Shown here: positions 1 to 9,038 of the stretch, piece by piece
Layout: the number at the start of each line of letters is the position of its first letter
How positions within the stretch are numbered: position 1 is the stretch's first letter
From: Nitrosomonas sp.
GTDB taxonomy: Bacteria > Pseudomonadota > Gammaproteobacteria > Burkholderiales > Nitrosomonadaceae
Length of the DNA: 64,000 nt
Direction of reading: 5' to 3'
Assembly: GCA_019745325.1 (NCBI GenBank)
Contig: JAIETK010000008.1
Span: forward strand, 124,001 to 188,000
Notes under the pieces: generated by a model
Database searches by the model: none
Told to the model about the DNA's origin: nothing
The model's input: the letters and a program-made list of their open reading frames with translations, nothing else
Position numbers and translations under genes: made by a program

Positions 1-51
1 ATTATTGAAGTCAACGATGGTTCGCAACCGGTAGTTGTACCAGAGTGTTAA
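1..51 (+). CDS. 3' end of an unidentified protein (partial)
   Basis: A reading frame is open from the first base and runs for 16 codons to a TAA at 49-51; the visible C-terminus ends VVVPEC. Too little is present to name a family, and so short an open frame could be chance. It is co-directional with the pilSR group. The rest lies outside the window. Confidence 0.3.
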   Translation: MIEVNDGSQPVVVPEC

Positions 52-371
52 AGATTCCGGCATGAGGAATTTTTAGAAATCTGATTTTTATCCTATAGTT
101 ATAATACTATCATTATCTATTGTCTGATTTTTTTCAGATATCTTCCTGAAGTTACGTAATTTTGGTTCGCTTATTATTTTGAATTTTAATGATAAGCGAA
201 AAAAATACGGCTAATCCAGCGTTTGCCAGTGCAAAAAATTGCTAAGCTAAGTTTTTATAGCAACGGCAATGGCAAAACCATCTCGTCAAAAGTTTCAATT
301 AAAGCTTGAAAATTCGGGCAATAAGCGAAACCATAGTATCGGTGTCATTCATATAAGTTGCAAAAATACCA
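52..371. other. Intergenic region upstream of the PP0621-like gene
   Basis: This AT-rich stretch holds no convincing gene. It contains an imperfect 11-bp hairpin (168-178 pairing with 188-198, one mismatch) with no adjoining T-run in either direction. The promoter for the following small gene and pilSR presumably lies here, but no clear -35/-10 pair could be fixed. Confidence 0.4.
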
Positions 372-599
372 ATGGGAAAAATAATTTTTTACATATTCAT
401 CGCATTACTAATTTATTGGTTCATTAATTATCAACGGCCTAAACAAAAGCGTAGCGAATCGCCCGCGGATATCGCAGAAGATACAGTGACCTGCGCTTAT
501 TGCGGCGTTTATTTGCCGAAAAAAGAGGCAATTAACGGTCTGAATCAGTCATTTTGCTGTCAGGAACATCGTGATTCGTACATAAATTCATCATCTTAA
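372..599 (+). CDS. PP0621-family small membrane protein
   Basis: The 75-residue protein has one N-terminal membrane segment (about residues 3-18), a short basic stretch (RPKQKR) and a C-terminal metal-binding-like part with CAYCGVYLP and a later C-C-Q-E-H, giving a CxxC plus CC/H pattern that resembles a small zinc ribbon or TRASH-like finger. This fits the PP0621 family, commonly found just upstream of pilS in betaproteobacteria. It ends 10 bp before pilS and is probably cotranscribed. The molecular function is unknown; the cysteines suggest metal binding in the cytoplasm at the membrane. Confidence 0.75.
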   Translation: MGKIIFYIFIALLIYWFINYQRPKQKRSESPADIAEDTVTCAYCGVYLPKKEAINGLNQSFCCQEHRDSYINSSS

Positions 600-609
600 T
601 TCCATCATT

Positions 610-2262
610 GTGTCAACTCTCGCCAATTTATCCCCGATTAAGCAACCGTTATCGAGTCATCCGGCACCGGCCAGGAATGATGCCGGAATTGCGAGTCATT
701 ATTGGCGTTCGCTGACCTATTTCAATATTTACCGTTTGTTAATCGGAGTTAGTCTGCTCATAGTTACATTGAAAGCAGGTTTCATCGACTTCGGGACACA
801 TCAATACACGTTGTTCTTATATGCCTGTTATGGCCATTTTATTAGCAGCGGTATCTCCATGGTGTTGATCAAGTGGCGAATTCCCGCTTTTGATTGGCAA
901 TTAATCATTCAAGTATTCAGCGATATTGCCTTTTTTTCTTTGATGCTCTATGCCAGCGGTGGTTTGCAAAGCGGCTTGGGGGTCGTGCTTCTGGTGACGC
1001 TGGCAGGAGCGGGATTAATCAGCCGGGGCCGTTTGGCGTTATTTTTTGCTGCTGTTGCAACCATCAGCTTGCTTTTGCTCGAAACTTATTCCTGGCTGAC
1101 GATTCAGTCGCATCAGGCGCAATTCTCTCAAGCCGGACTCATGAGCATGGCTTATTTCGCTGTCGCCTGGCTGGCCTTCCGGCTGTCGAAACGCACGATC
1201 GCTAGCGAACAATTGGCACAAGAACGCGGTATCGATCTGGCCAATATGGCGCAAGTCAATCAGTTGGTGATTCAAGATTTGCAAGAAGGGGTTCTGGTCG
1301 TCGATAGGCATGGGTTTATCCGGCAGCGTAATGGTTATGCTGAAAAATTGCTCGATCTGAAACCGGTGTCTGGCAGCGCGGAACGACTTAAGTTATCGGA
1401 TTCGGTTCCGGAAATCGCCGATCGGCTGGCGAGCTGGCAGAACAACAGCAACATTCAGTTCGATTTATTGCGGTTAGCCCATCGCAACGCGTTGGTGCGT
1501 ACGCGCTTTCATCCGATCCAGGCGGATTTTCGCAACGGTGTTGTGATTTTTCTCGAAGATATGGGGCGTGTGCAGGTGCAGCTGCAGCAACTCAAGCTGG
1601 CTGCGTTAGGCCGTCTGACGGTCAATATTGCTCATGAGATCCGCAATCCGCTATCGGCAATCAATCATGCGGCTGAGTTATTGGGAGAAGAGCAGCTTGA
1701 AGCGAATCTGGATTCCCGGCTGGTGCGCATTATTTGTGAAAATACCCAACGATTGAACAAGATCGTGAATGATGTGCTGCAATTGAGCCGGAGTAATGTG
1801 GCGAAACCGGACATATTTGACGTGCAAGATTATATCCGGAAATTTCTCGAGGAATTTTGCGAAGCTGAAAAGATCGATCCTGGCGTATTTATTTTGAGTA
1901 ATTCAGATGAACCGCTTATTTGTTTTGATCGCGATCACTTTAACCGGGTATTGTGGAATTTATGCCGGAACGCTTGGAGGCACTGCCGTCAGCAAGCTGG
2001 CAGTGTCCGTATTCGTTTGGAGAAGACGATCGATGGCGGCGATCTTTGCATCGATATCATGGATGACGGGCCTGGTGTTGATCCGCAACAATCCAAACAA
2101 CTTTTCGAACCTTTTTTCACCACGGCTTCCGACGGAACCGGCCTGGGCTTATTTATCGCGCGCGAATTGTGTGAAAACAACCAAGCGTCGCTGGATCATG
2201 TCGAAGAATCAACCTCGGGGCATTTTAGAATCATTTGTAGAATTAAAAAATTATGTCAATAG
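610..2262 (+). CDS. pilS: Sensor histidine kinase PilS
   Basis: Membrane sensor kinase of the PilS/PilR system that controls type IV pilin transcription. The 550-residue protein has about six hydrophobic segments (residues 38-192), a PAS-like region (about 215-320), a HisKA domain with the H-box AHEIRNP (phospho-acceptor His342), and a HATPase domain with the N-box near 450, G1 box DDGPG (485-489) and G2 box GTGLGL (509-514). The start is GTG at 610, the first start after the previous gene. The 3' end overlaps pilR by 10 bp, implying translational coupling. The name rests on the six-TM-PAS architecture plus the PilR partner; all catalytic boxes are intact. Confidence 0.88.
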   Translation: MSTLANLSPIKQPLSSHPAPARNDAGIASHYWRSLTYFNIYRLLIGVSLLIVTLKAGFIDFGTHQYTLFLYACYGHFISSGISMVLIKWRIPAFDWQLIIQVFSDIAFFSLMLYASGGLQSGLGVVLLVTLAGAGLISRGRLALFFAAVATISLLLLETYSWLTIQSHQAQFSQAGLMSMAYFAVAWLAFRLSKRTIASEQLAQERGIDLANMAQVNQLVIQDLQEGVLVVDRHGFIRQRNGYAEKLLDLKPVSGSAERLKLSDSVPEIADRLASWQNNSNIQFDLLRLAHRNALVRTRFHPIQADFRNGVVIFLEDMGRVQVQLQQLKLAALGRLTVNIAHEIRNPLSAINHAAELLGEEQLEANLDSRLVRIICENTQRLNKIVNDVLQLSRSNVAKPDIFDVQDYIRKFLEEFCEAEKIDPGVFILSNSDEPLICFDRDHFNRVLWNLCRNAWRHCRQQAGSVRIRLEKTIDGGDLCIDIMDDGPGVDPQQSKQLFEPFFTTASDGTGLGLFIARELCENNQASLDHVEESTSGHFRIICRIKKLCQ

Positions 2263-3683
2263 TTAGTGGACGTGATGCGGTTGCGTCGCGGAAAAGCACT
2301 CCCCCCAATATTCTGATCGTCGATGACGAACCCGATATTATTGAATTGCTGGAATTGACGCTGGCGCGCATGGGGATGGATGTGGTGAGCGCAAGATCGC
2401 TGTCTGAAGCCACGCAGTTGTTGCAATCCCGGCGATTTCAATTGTGCTTGACCGACATGCGGCTAAGCGATGGGGAAGGACTGGATCTGGTTAAATACAT
2501 CGCGCAATTCTGCGCCGACCTGCCGGTTGCTGTCATTACCGCTCATGGCACGGCAGAAAACGCCGTTGCGGCGCTCAAAGCGGGTGCCTTTGATTACCTG
2601 GCAAAGCCGGTCTCGCTGAAGCAATTGCGCGACCTGGTTAAATCCGCGCTCAGTTTACCGCCGATGGCGGCGCAATCCGCGCTGGTGGCTCCAGCGCAAT
2701 CGAACCGGCGCGTGTTACTGGGCGAATCGCAACCGATGCGCCAGCTTCGCGCCACCATCGATAAGCTTTCCCGCAGCCAAGCCGCGGTCTATATCAGCGG
2801 TGAATCCGGCAGTGGCAAGGAACTGGCGGCGCGCATGATTCATGAGAGAAGCGCGCGCCATCAACAACCGTTTGTTGCGGTGAATTGTGGCGCAATTCCT
2901 GAGAATCTGATGGAAAGCGAATTTTTCGGTTATAAAAAAGGCGCTTTCACCGGCGCCGAGAAAGACCATGACGGTTTCTTTCTGGCGGCCCATGGCGGAA
3001 CCTTGTTTCTTGACGAGGTGGCGGATTTGCCATTGGCGATGCAAGTCAAATTGCTCAGAGTGATTCAGGAAAAACAAGTCAGACGAATCGGCGAGTCGCA
3101 AGAAAAGAATGTGGATGTGCGCATCATCAGCGCAACCCATAAGAAACTCAATCAGTGTGTAGAGAACGGGCAATTCCGGCAGGATTTATATTATCGTTTG
3201 AATGTCATCGAGTTGAATATGCCGGCTTTGCGTGAAATGCGTGAGGATATTCCACTGATAGCCACGGCGATACTGGAAAAATTATGCCGCGATGCCGCGC
3301 GGCCAATCAGCAGTTTTACCAAAGGTGCATTGGCGATGCTGACGGATTATGACTATCCCGGTAATGTTCGTGAGCTTGAAAATATCCTGGAGCGCACACT
3401 TGCGCTGTGCGCGGAAGTGGAAATCGGCGAAACGGAACTACAGCTCCCCAATTCCACAAGGGAAACGAAATCTTTATCTCCGGGTGCGATGAATTTTCCG
3501 CTGCCGGATTCCGATTCAAGATTGCCGTTGCAGGATTATCTCGATCAGCTTGAAAAAGACTCCATTGTCAAAGCATTGAATCTTAGTCGCTATAATCGCA
3601 CAAAAGCAGCCAAAACCCTGGGGATCACGGTCAGGTCGCTACGCTATCGGATGGAACGGCTGGGGCTTAACGAAACTGCATAA
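2253..3683 (+). CDS. pilR: Sigma-54-dependent response regulator PilR
   Basis: NtrC-class activator that, when phosphorylated by PilS, drives sigma-54 promoters such as that of pilin. The 476 residues comprise a receiver domain (acidic pair in VDDEPD near 24-25, phospho-acceptor Asp68, Lys118), an AAA+ domain with Walker A GESGSGKE (183-190), the sigma-54 loop GAFTGA (230-235) and Walker B LFLDEV (251-256), and a C-terminal Fis-type helix-turn-helix (about 440-470). Its ATG at 2253 lies inside the end of pilS. No pilin gene is in the window; fimV (30193) is the only other type IV pilus-related gene here. Confidence 0.9.
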   Translation: MSIVSGRDAVASRKSTPPNILIVDDEPDIIELLELTLARMGMDVVSARSLSEATQLLQSRRFQLCLTDMRLSDGEGLDLVKYIAQFCADLPVAVITAHGTAENAVAALKAGAFDYLAKPVSLKQLRDLVKSALSLPPMAAQSALVAPAQSNRRVLLGESQPMRQLRATIDKLSRSQAAVYISGESGSGKELAARMIHERSARHQQPFVAVNCGAIPENLMESEFFGYKKGAFTGAEKDHDGFFLAAHGGTLFLDEVADLPLAMQVKLLRVIQEKQVRRIGESQEKNVDVRIISATHKKLNQCVENGQFRQDLYYRLNVIELNMPALREMREDIPLIATAILEKLCRDAARPISSFTKGALAMLTDYDYPGNVRELENILERTLALCAEVEIGETELQLPNSTRETKSLSPGAMNFPLPDSDSRLPLQDYLDQLEKDSIVKALNLSRYNRTKAAKTLGITVRSLRYRMERLGLNETA

Positions 3684-3750
3684 CCCAAGCACCAACACGG
3701 ACCCGGAATATCGATCGGATGATTTCCGGATTCCGCCCAAGATGTGCTAA

Positions 3751-3795
3751 GGAAACCCAGTAAATCACTGGCGCAGGCAATTAATCAGCGTTTCC
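3751..3795. mobile_element. Relic of the 143-bp inverted-repeat element
   Basis: Only the two ends of the repeat family survive: GGAAACCCAG at 3751-3760 and AATTAATCAGCGTTTCC at 3779-3795, separated by about 18 unrelated bases. The flanks are CTAA (3747-3750) and TTAA (3796-3799), in the positions where full copies carry CTAA. The right flank contains the stop codon of ctaA. Most likely an internal deletion of a full copy. Confidence 0.7.
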
Positions 3796-4815
3796 TTAAT
3801 GCGATCGCAAGCGATGGCTGACCCATAACGATGCCGCGAATAGCAATACCGCGCCGCCCTGATGCGAAGCAGCCAGCGGAATGGGCACGACATGCAGTAA
3901 AGTGGCGATCCCCAGACTAATCTGTATGATCAGCATCAGTAGAAACAGATTACAGGCAAGCCGGGTTGTGCCCGGTAACTCCACTTTGCGTGACTTAAAC
4001 CAAAACAGCGGGACTAAAAATGCCAATGTCCACGCAATCAAGCGGTGATCGAATTGCACCGTGGTAATGTTATCGAAAAAATTCCGGTACCATGGTTCGA
4101 GAATGAACAGATCGGGCGGGATCAGGTGTCCATTCATCAGCGGGAAAGTATTGTAAGCCAAGCCGGCGCGAATGCCGGCGACGAAACCGCCGGATAAGAT
4201 CATGATAAAAATCAGTAAGCTGAGGCCGAAAGAAAATTTTCTTAATCCCTGAATGTTTTCATTGTTTTGTTGTGAGGCAGGGTGAGGCGACAATAATCCC
4301 AAGGCCACCCAGAACATCGCGGCAAAAATGATAAATGCCAATCCCAAATGGGCGGTAAGCCGGTATTGACTGACATGCGGATCGTTGACCAGGCCGCTCA
4401 TGACCATGTACCAGCCCATAAAACCTTGTAAACCGCCGAGCACGAATATACCCGCCAGTTTGATGCCTAATGGCCGGTCGATTTGCTTTCTCACCCAAAA
4501 ATAAACAAACGGAACAAAAAATACCACACCGATCAGACGACCTAGCAAACGATGAAAATATTCCCACCAGAAAATACTCTTGAATTCGTCGACGCTCATG
4601 CCTTTATTGACTTGTTGATACTGCGGCGTTGCGCGGTATTTTTCCAATAACACGTCCCAATCTTGTTGGGTGATGGGCGGCATGGTGCCGACGATCGGTT
4701 GCCATTCGACGATTGAAAGCCCGGAATCGGTTAAGCGGGTAACACCCCCGACCACGATCATGGCGAATACCAGGGCGCAACAAATTAATAGCCAGATTGC
4801 AATAGGTTTTTGCAT
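3796..4815 (-). CDS. ctaA: Heme A synthase, COX15/CtaA family
   Basis: Integral membrane oxidase that converts the C8 methyl of heme O to a formyl group, giving heme A for aa3-type cytochrome oxidases. At 339 residues with about eight membrane helices it has the family's usual size. The N-terminal signature [14 protein letters not shown] and the following [11 protein letters not shown] block are typical of the COX15-like (type 2) branch of alphaproteobacteria and mitochondria; conserved histidines appear in [22 protein letters not shown] and ASHQGGA, as expected for the two heme sites. It converges on pilR and is not next to other oxidase genes. The TAA stop lies directly at the end of a repeat relic. 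Confidence 0.92.
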   Translation of the reverse strand: MQKPIAIWLLICCALVFAMIVVGGVTRLTDSGLSIVEWQPIVGTMPPITQQDWDVLLEKYRATPQYQQVNKGMSVDEFKSIFWWEYFHRLLGRLIGVVFFVPFVYFWVRKQIDRPLGIKLAGIFVLGGLQGFMGWYMVMSGLVNDPHVSQYRLTAHLGLAFIIFAAMFWVALGLLSPHPASQQNNENIQGLRKFSFGLSLLIFIMILSGGFVAGIRAGLAYNTFPLMNGHLIPPDLFILEPWYRNFFDNITTVQFDHRLIAWTLAFLVPLFWFKSRKVELPGTTRLACNLFLLMLIIQISLGIATLLHVVPIPLAASHQGGAVLLFAASLWVSHRLRSH

Positions 4816-4867
4816 AGTTGTTTGAGAATGTTAATAATAATTAAATACCAAGGATTATTTTATCGCA

Positions 4868-5311
4868 CTATTTCGCGCGCATCAGCCGTTGCTTGGTGCG
4901 TTCCCATTCCTTTTGTTTCTCGGATTCGCGTTTGTCATATTGTTTTTTTCCTTTTGCCAAGCCTATTTCGACTTTAATTCTGCCGGATTTATAATGCATG
5001 TCGATCGGAACCAGCGTATAACCGGCGCGCTCCACTTTGCCGATCAATCGCTCGATTTCCTCGGCGTGCAATAACAATTTGCGCGTTCTCGCGGGATCGG
5101 GATTGATGTGCGTCGAGGCGGTTTTGAGCGGGCTGATATGACAACCGATGAGGAATATTTCGCCGTTGCGGATAATAACATAGGCTTCTTTTAACTGAAT
5201 GCGCCCATCGCGAATAGCTTTGACTTCCCAACCTTCTAGCACAATGCCCGTTTCATACTTCTCTTCGATAAAATAATCGTGAAAGGCTTTTTTATTTTGT
5301 ACTATACTCAT
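4868..5311 (-). CDS. smpB: SsrA-binding protein SmpB
   Basis: Cytoplasmic partner of tmRNA in rescue of stalled ribosomes. The 147-residue length is normal. The conserved beta-barrel core is visible ([20 protein letters not shown], then HTHIN-type RNA contact in ASTHINPDP), as is the basic C-terminal tail ([19 protein letters not shown]) that enters the decoding centre. The ssrA gene itself is not in the window. It is transcribed divergently from ratA, an arrangement common in proteobacteria. Confidence 0.96.
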   Translation of the reverse strand: MSIVQNKKAFHDYFIEEKYETGIVLEGWEVKAIRDGRIQLKEAYVIIRNGEIFLIGCHISPLKTASTHINPDPARTRKLLLHAEEIERLIGKVERAGYTLVPIDMHYKSGRIKVEIGLAKGKKQYDKRESEKQKEWERTKQRLMRAK

Positions 5312-5399
5312 GTAGGAATAGAATAGGTGGGAATCACTAATTTTCGTGTATTTTATCAGTTTTTCAGCATTACTCCATTGATGTGGGGTGAATTACCTT

Positions 5400-5837
5400 A
5401 TGGCAGAAATAGAAAAATCGGTTTTGGTCGAGTATTCGGCGAGTCAGATGTTTGCATTGGTCGATAACGTTGAAGAATACCCAAGTTTTCTTCCTTGGTG
5501 CGGCGGTACTTCGGTTGATCCGCAGGATGAAGTCACTACGCATGCGACGGTTAAAATCAACTACCATCATATCCAGCATAGTTTTACAACCATCAATAAG
5601 CGCTTTCCGCCGGATTTGATCGAAATGAGTTTGCTGGATGGACCGTTTGAACATTTAGATGGTTATTGGCAGTTCATTGCCTTGTCGGAGCATGCATGCA
5701 AAATAAAATTCCGGCTGCATTACACGTTCTCGCACAAAATTCTTGAGAAGCTGGTGGGACCGGTGTTTCATATGATCGCAAACAGTTTCGTCGAGTCTTT
5801 TATTGAAAGAGCCGAAACGATCTATGGCAAACGTTGA
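5400..5837 (+). CDS. ratA: RatA/COQ10-family START-like protein
   Basis: Small SRPBCC/START-fold protein. Members are annotated either as toxin RatA, which blocks 70S subunit association, or as a ubiquinone-binding COQ10-like lipid chaperone; sequence alone does not decide. The N-terminus AEIEKSVLVEYSASQMFALV and EYPSFLPWCGG match the family closely, and the length (145 residues from this start) is normal. The ATG at 5400 was chosen because it gives the canonical N-terminus; an in-frame GTG at 5388 would add four residues. It overlaps the next gene by 14 bp, the usual ratA-rnfH coupling. Confidence 0.88.
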   Translation: MAEIEKSVLVEYSASQMFALVDNVEEYPSFLPWCGGTSVDPQDEVTTHATVKINYHHIQHSFTTINKRFPPDLIEMSLLDGPFEHLDGYWQFIALSEHACKIKFRLHYTFSHKILEKLVGPVFHMIANSFVESFIERAETIYGKR

Positions 5838-6141
5838 GCATACTTTCCCAGTAGAAGTTGTTTATGCGCTGCCTCGAATCCAGGTGTTAAAACAATTAAC
5901 CGTAACGGATGGATGCACGGTCGAACAGGCGTTACTAAGTTCGGAATTGCTGGACGACCACCCGGAAATAGATTTGACGAAAAACCGGATCGGGATTTTC
6001 GGTAAATTTGTGCAATTGGACATGCTGTTGCAACCTCATGACCGGATTGAGATTTACCGGCCGCTCGTGATTGATCCCAAAGAAGCCAGAAGGCGGCGTG
6101 TTGGATCAAGAAACAATCAACGATCGTCAATGGTTGGATAG
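5824..6141 (+). CDS. rnfH: RnfH/RatB ubiquitin-fold protein
   Basis: Member of the RnfH family (beta-grasp, ubiquitin-like fold), often called RatB because it follows ratA; function is not established, though the family is named for association with Rnf electron-transport loci in some bacteria. The 105 residues include EVVYALPRIQVLK, KNRIGIFGKF and the C-terminal DRIEIYRPLVIDPKEARRRR typical of the family. The ATG at 5824 lies within ratA and gives the expected start; an in-frame TTG at 5803 is less likely. Its 3' end overlaps the convergent SemiSWEET gene by 25 bp. Confidence 0.9.
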   Translation: MANVEHTFPVEVVYALPRIQVLKQLTVTDGCTVEQALLSSELLDDHPEIDLTKNRIGIFGKFVQLDMLLQPHDRIEIYRPLVIDPKEARRRRVGSRNNQRSSMVG

Positions 6142-6416
6142 TTTTTCAGCAACTTTTCCATGCGCGCAAAATAGCAAAATGCGGCTACCGTCAGGAAATT
6201 GATTGCCACGGCGATGATGTTCCAAACGATCACCGGCATCGAATCAATCAAAATACCGTAATACACCCAGACGATTTGAAATGTACCCATCATCCCGGCC
6301 ATGGTCGGGTTCATGCCTGCGGCGCTTTTGCGTTTCAACATCGCATATAAATCCGGTGCGGCGGCAAAAGTGGTGCCGAAGCCTGCTATAAACCCAATGA
6401 TTTCATGACTTTCCAT
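6117..6416 (-). CDS. SemiSWEET-like three-helix transporter
   Basis: The 99-residue protein has three predicted membrane helices and belongs to the MtN3/saliva/SemiSWEET group, half-size sugar transporters that work as dimers. The first helix carries GFGTTFAAAPDLYAMLKRKS in the place of the usual proline-glutamine signature; here it is PDL, so substrate assignment is uncertain. The second helix has the family's GTFQIVWVYYGI block. It converges on rnfH with a 25-bp overlap, and the perfect FNR-type site at 6557 lies about 140 bp upstream of its start. Confidence 0.8.
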   Translation of the reverse strand: MESHEIIGFIAGFGTTFAAAPDLYAMLKRKSAAGMNPTMAGMMGTFQIVWVYYGILIDSMPVIVWNIIAVAINFLTVAAFCYFARMEKLLKNYPTIDDR

Positions 6417-6556
6417 TGATATTCTTTCCTCGTGCTGATGGCTCTGATTGCGTGCAATTAATCGTGATTGCAGTTAAGTATAAGATAACCGGCTGGGGAT
6501 ACCGGCCAAGAAACATGCATCGACCGGCTGAAAATTGTGATCATTATGATGTTGTG

Positions 6557-6570
6557 TTGATTTGAATCAA
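6557..6570. promoter_or_regulatory. FNR-type binding site
   Basis: TTGATTTGAATCAA matches the FNR consensus TTGAT-N4-ATCAA without mismatch. Its centre lies about 34 bp upstream of a possible -10 (TGCTAT at 6595-6600), near the class II activator spacing, and about 105 bp before the haloperoxidase start. It also lies upstream of the divergent SemiSWEET gene, so either or both could be targets. Regulation is inferred. Confidence 0.6.
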
Positions 6571-6668
6571 TGGTGAATCAAGCGTAGGTTGACATGCTAT
6601 CCGCGAAAACGCACAGATTATTACAATTCATTTTTATAAACTTAAATCGTTGTGAAAGGAAACGTATC

Positions 6669-7907
6669 GTGATGAGAAATATACTGATAATCAACAAGTT
6701 ATTGTTGCCGTTGTTTGTCTTTCTGGCGGCTCATGCCGCGCCGGTCAAAGCCGATGCCGTTACCGATTGGAACAAGCAGGCGGGAGATATCATCGTGGCT
6801 TCAGGTATCGGCCCGCTGCCCGCCGAGCGAGCGCTTGCGATCGTGCATGCCGCAGTGTACGAAGCGGTTAATGCGATTACGCAACGGTATCCGGTGAGTG
6901 ATCTAAAACTGCAACCGGTGCCGGGCGCATCGGTTGAAGCAGCGGTCGCAGCAGCTAACCGGATTGCCTTGACGCAACTGGTTTCCAGCCAAACGGCCGC
7001 TATCGGCAAAGCCTATCACGCGGCTATCGCTGCCGTCAGCGATGAAGATGCCAAGAAAGCCGGTATTGCGGTTGGCGAGCAAGCAGCGCAAGGAATTTTG
7101 GCGATGCGCGCCAATGACGGCGCATCCGGCAAGGAAGCTTACCGTCCGGTTACCGGCGCGGGTGTGTATATCCCCACGGTCATTCCGGAAGCGCCGCAAT
7201 GGATCACGCGCAAGCCGTGGTTGATGTCTCACGCGGCGCAATTCAGACCCGGGCCGCCGCCGGAACTCAGCGGCGAGCGCTGGGCGCGCGACTTTAACGA
7301 AGTCAAGGCGCTGGGCCGGTTCGATAGCCGGATACGGACTGCGGAGCAAACCGAAATTGCCCGGTTCTGGGAAGAAGTGATGCCGCCGGTTTATCACGGT
7401 ATCGTGCGCTCGGTGGCCACGCAGCCTGGCCGGGAGATAACGCAAAATGCGCGGCTGCTCGCCGCGGTCACGCAAGCGTCCGACGATGCGTTAATCGCCG
7501 TTTTCGACGCGAAATATCATTATGGTTTCTGGCGTCCATTGACTGCGATCCGCAACGGCGATATCGACGGCAACGACGCCACCGAGCGTGATCCTTCGTG
7601 GAAGCCGTTCATCGATACGCCGATGCATCCGGAATATCCGTGTGCGCATTGCATTGTGTCGGCAGCCGTCGGTACGGTATTGCAAGCGGAAATCGGCAAC
7701 GATCCAACCCCGGTGCTGACGACCGTGAGCAAAGCGGCGGGCGATGTATTCCGGAGCTGGACCAGCATCGATGCGTTTATGCAAGAAGTCATCAATGCGC
7801 GTATCTACGACGGTGTGCATTACCGCAATTCCGGTGAAACCGGTGCGCGCATGGGCAAGCAGGTTGCCAAGCTTGCCGCCGAGAAATACGGATTGGGTAA
7901 AGAATAG
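6669..7907 (+). CDS. Exported vanadium-dependent haloperoxidase / PAP2-type phosphatase homologue
   Basis: The mature protein carries the three-part vanadate/phosphate site of the family. Motif 1 is K-x6-RP (KYHYGFWRP). Motif 2, usually PSGH, is here EYPCAHC, keeping the histidine but changing Ser-Gly to Cys-Ala. Motif 3 is R-x5-H (RIYDGVH). A signal peptide (basic start, hydrophobic LLLPLFVFLAAHA) predicts a periplasmic or secreted enzyme. GTG 6669 or ATG 6672 is preferred over 6594 because AAAGGA sits about 9 bp upstream and the signal peptide then begins correctly. Haloperoxidase versus acid phosphatase cannot be settled from sequence. An FNR-type site lies upstream. Confidence 0.82.
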   Translation: MMRNILIINKLLLPLFVFLAAHAAPVKADAVTDWNKQAGDIIVASGIGPLPAERALAIVHAAVYEAVNAITQRYPVSDLKLQPVPGASVEAAVAAANRIALTQLVSSQTAAIGKAYHAAIAAVSDEDAKKAGIAVGEQAAQGILAMRANDGASGKEAYRPVTGAGVYIPTVIPEAPQWITRKPWLMSHAAQFRPGPPPELSGERWARDFNEVKALGRFDSRIRTAEQTEIARFWEEVMPPVYHGIVRSVATQPGREITQNARLLAAVTQASDDALIAVFDAKYHYGFWRPLTAIRNGDIDGNDATERDPSWKPFIDTPMHPEYPCAHCIVSAAVGTVLQAEIGNDPTPVLTTVSKAAGDVFRSWTSIDAFMQEVINARIYDGVHYRNSGETGARMGKQVAKLAAEKYGLGKE

Positions 7908-8089
7908 CTTCGCTGAGAAGTTCGCAACCGGCAGCAGTTATCAAGTTTCATGGAGGTCAAAAGCGTTTTCTTGTGATTTTTCTCACTGACGCGTTTTACG
8001 CAGTGGTTTACTCTGATAAACAGCATTGATTCCAAATGAAATTTCATGGAATCTTGTTGATTATTAACATCGTTAAGAGGAGTCATATC

Positions 8090-8866
8090 ATGAAAACGGT
8101 ACTGCAATTCTTTTTGATGCTGATTTTAGGATCGACCGGTGGAATAAGTGCTTTATCGGTTGCCGCTACGACATCTACTCAAATCAGCGGATCCACTTCA
8201 ACCACCGGTTACTCTGGTAAGGAAGCCGCTGCAAAAAGGACACTCGCGCCATCCGCAACATCCAATGAAGCTTTAACCGGTGTGGAAATCGCGGAGCGTT
8301 CCGATGATCCGTGCTTTTTGCGGGCAAGGTTCCGTAATATTGCGACCGGCAATGAGGGTGCCAATGCGCGTTTTGCGGAGTGTGATGACAATAACAATAA
8401 TGAAGGCACCGGCGATAGTCACCGCACTTTGATGATGCCATCGGGTGGATTTGTCACCGGTGTTCGGATTTGCATGAACAGCCAGCAAGATAAAATGAAA
8501 GGTATTCAGCTCATCGGGCGCTATGGCGCTTGTTTGCTTGGTGAAGAGAATGTTTATGTGTCTCCCGCGCCCTGCTCAAGAGTATTCAAAACATCGGGAA
8601 TTGAATACCGGCTGTGCGATACCGATCAACCGAATTACCAAACACTTTCTTGCAGCGGCAGCGCCTCGACTTTGTCGGTTCACTATGAACGTACAAATTG
8701 CCAAGGTAACAGCAACGGCCCAGACAATGACTGGGAAGAAGCCGTTAACTGTCCCGATCGGATGGTTGCAACCGGGATGCGCCTGAATCATCGGGAAGGG
8801 AATGGTGGTCGCAGAATTATTACCGGCGTTGCGCTGGATTGCCGCAAAGTAGAGTTGCCGGATTAG
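8090..8866 (+). CDS. Secreted ten-cysteine protein of unknown function
   Basis: No family is recognised. The ATG at 8090 follows AAGAGGAG at a good distance and gives a signal peptide (hydrophobic FFLMLILGSTGGISALSVAA), so the protein is exported. The mature part has a Ser/Thr-rich N-terminal segment, then a domain with ten cysteines spread from about residue 80 to the C-terminus and an Asn-rich patch (DDNNNNEG) near its start. The even cysteine number and export suggest five disulfides. It lies 182 bp after the haloperoxidase, with its own ribosome site and no terminator seen between them. Confidence 0.7.
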   Translation: MKTVLQFFLMLILGSTGGISALSVAATTSTQISGSTSTTGYSGKEAAAKRTLAPSATSNEALTGVEIAERSDDPCFLRARFRNIATGNEGANARFAECDDNNNNEGTGDSHRTLMMPSGGFVTGVRICMNSQQDKMKGIQLIGRYGACLLGEENVYVSPAPCSRVFKTSGIEYRLCDTDQPNYQTLSCSGSASTLSVHYERTNCQGNSNGPDNDWEEAVNCPDRMVATGMRLNHREGNGGRRIITGVALDCRKVELPD

Positions 8867-9038
8867 GAATTATTGATGCGATAACGCCCATTCCCGGATG
8901 ATAAGCTGCGTTCGTGGTCCGGCAAGCTTGCCACGAATGCAGCAGCGGGTTGTCGCTGACTCCGGTACAGAATGCAATAAAGCCGCTCCGGAAACCATCC
9001 GTAGAATCCGGATCAATAATTTCATACGGAGTCCGGCG

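Noticed and set aside
168..198. Imperfect hairpin CGCTTATTATT near the left edge as a terminator.
   Set aside because: It is AT-rich and weak, with no T-run on the side needed for either strand.
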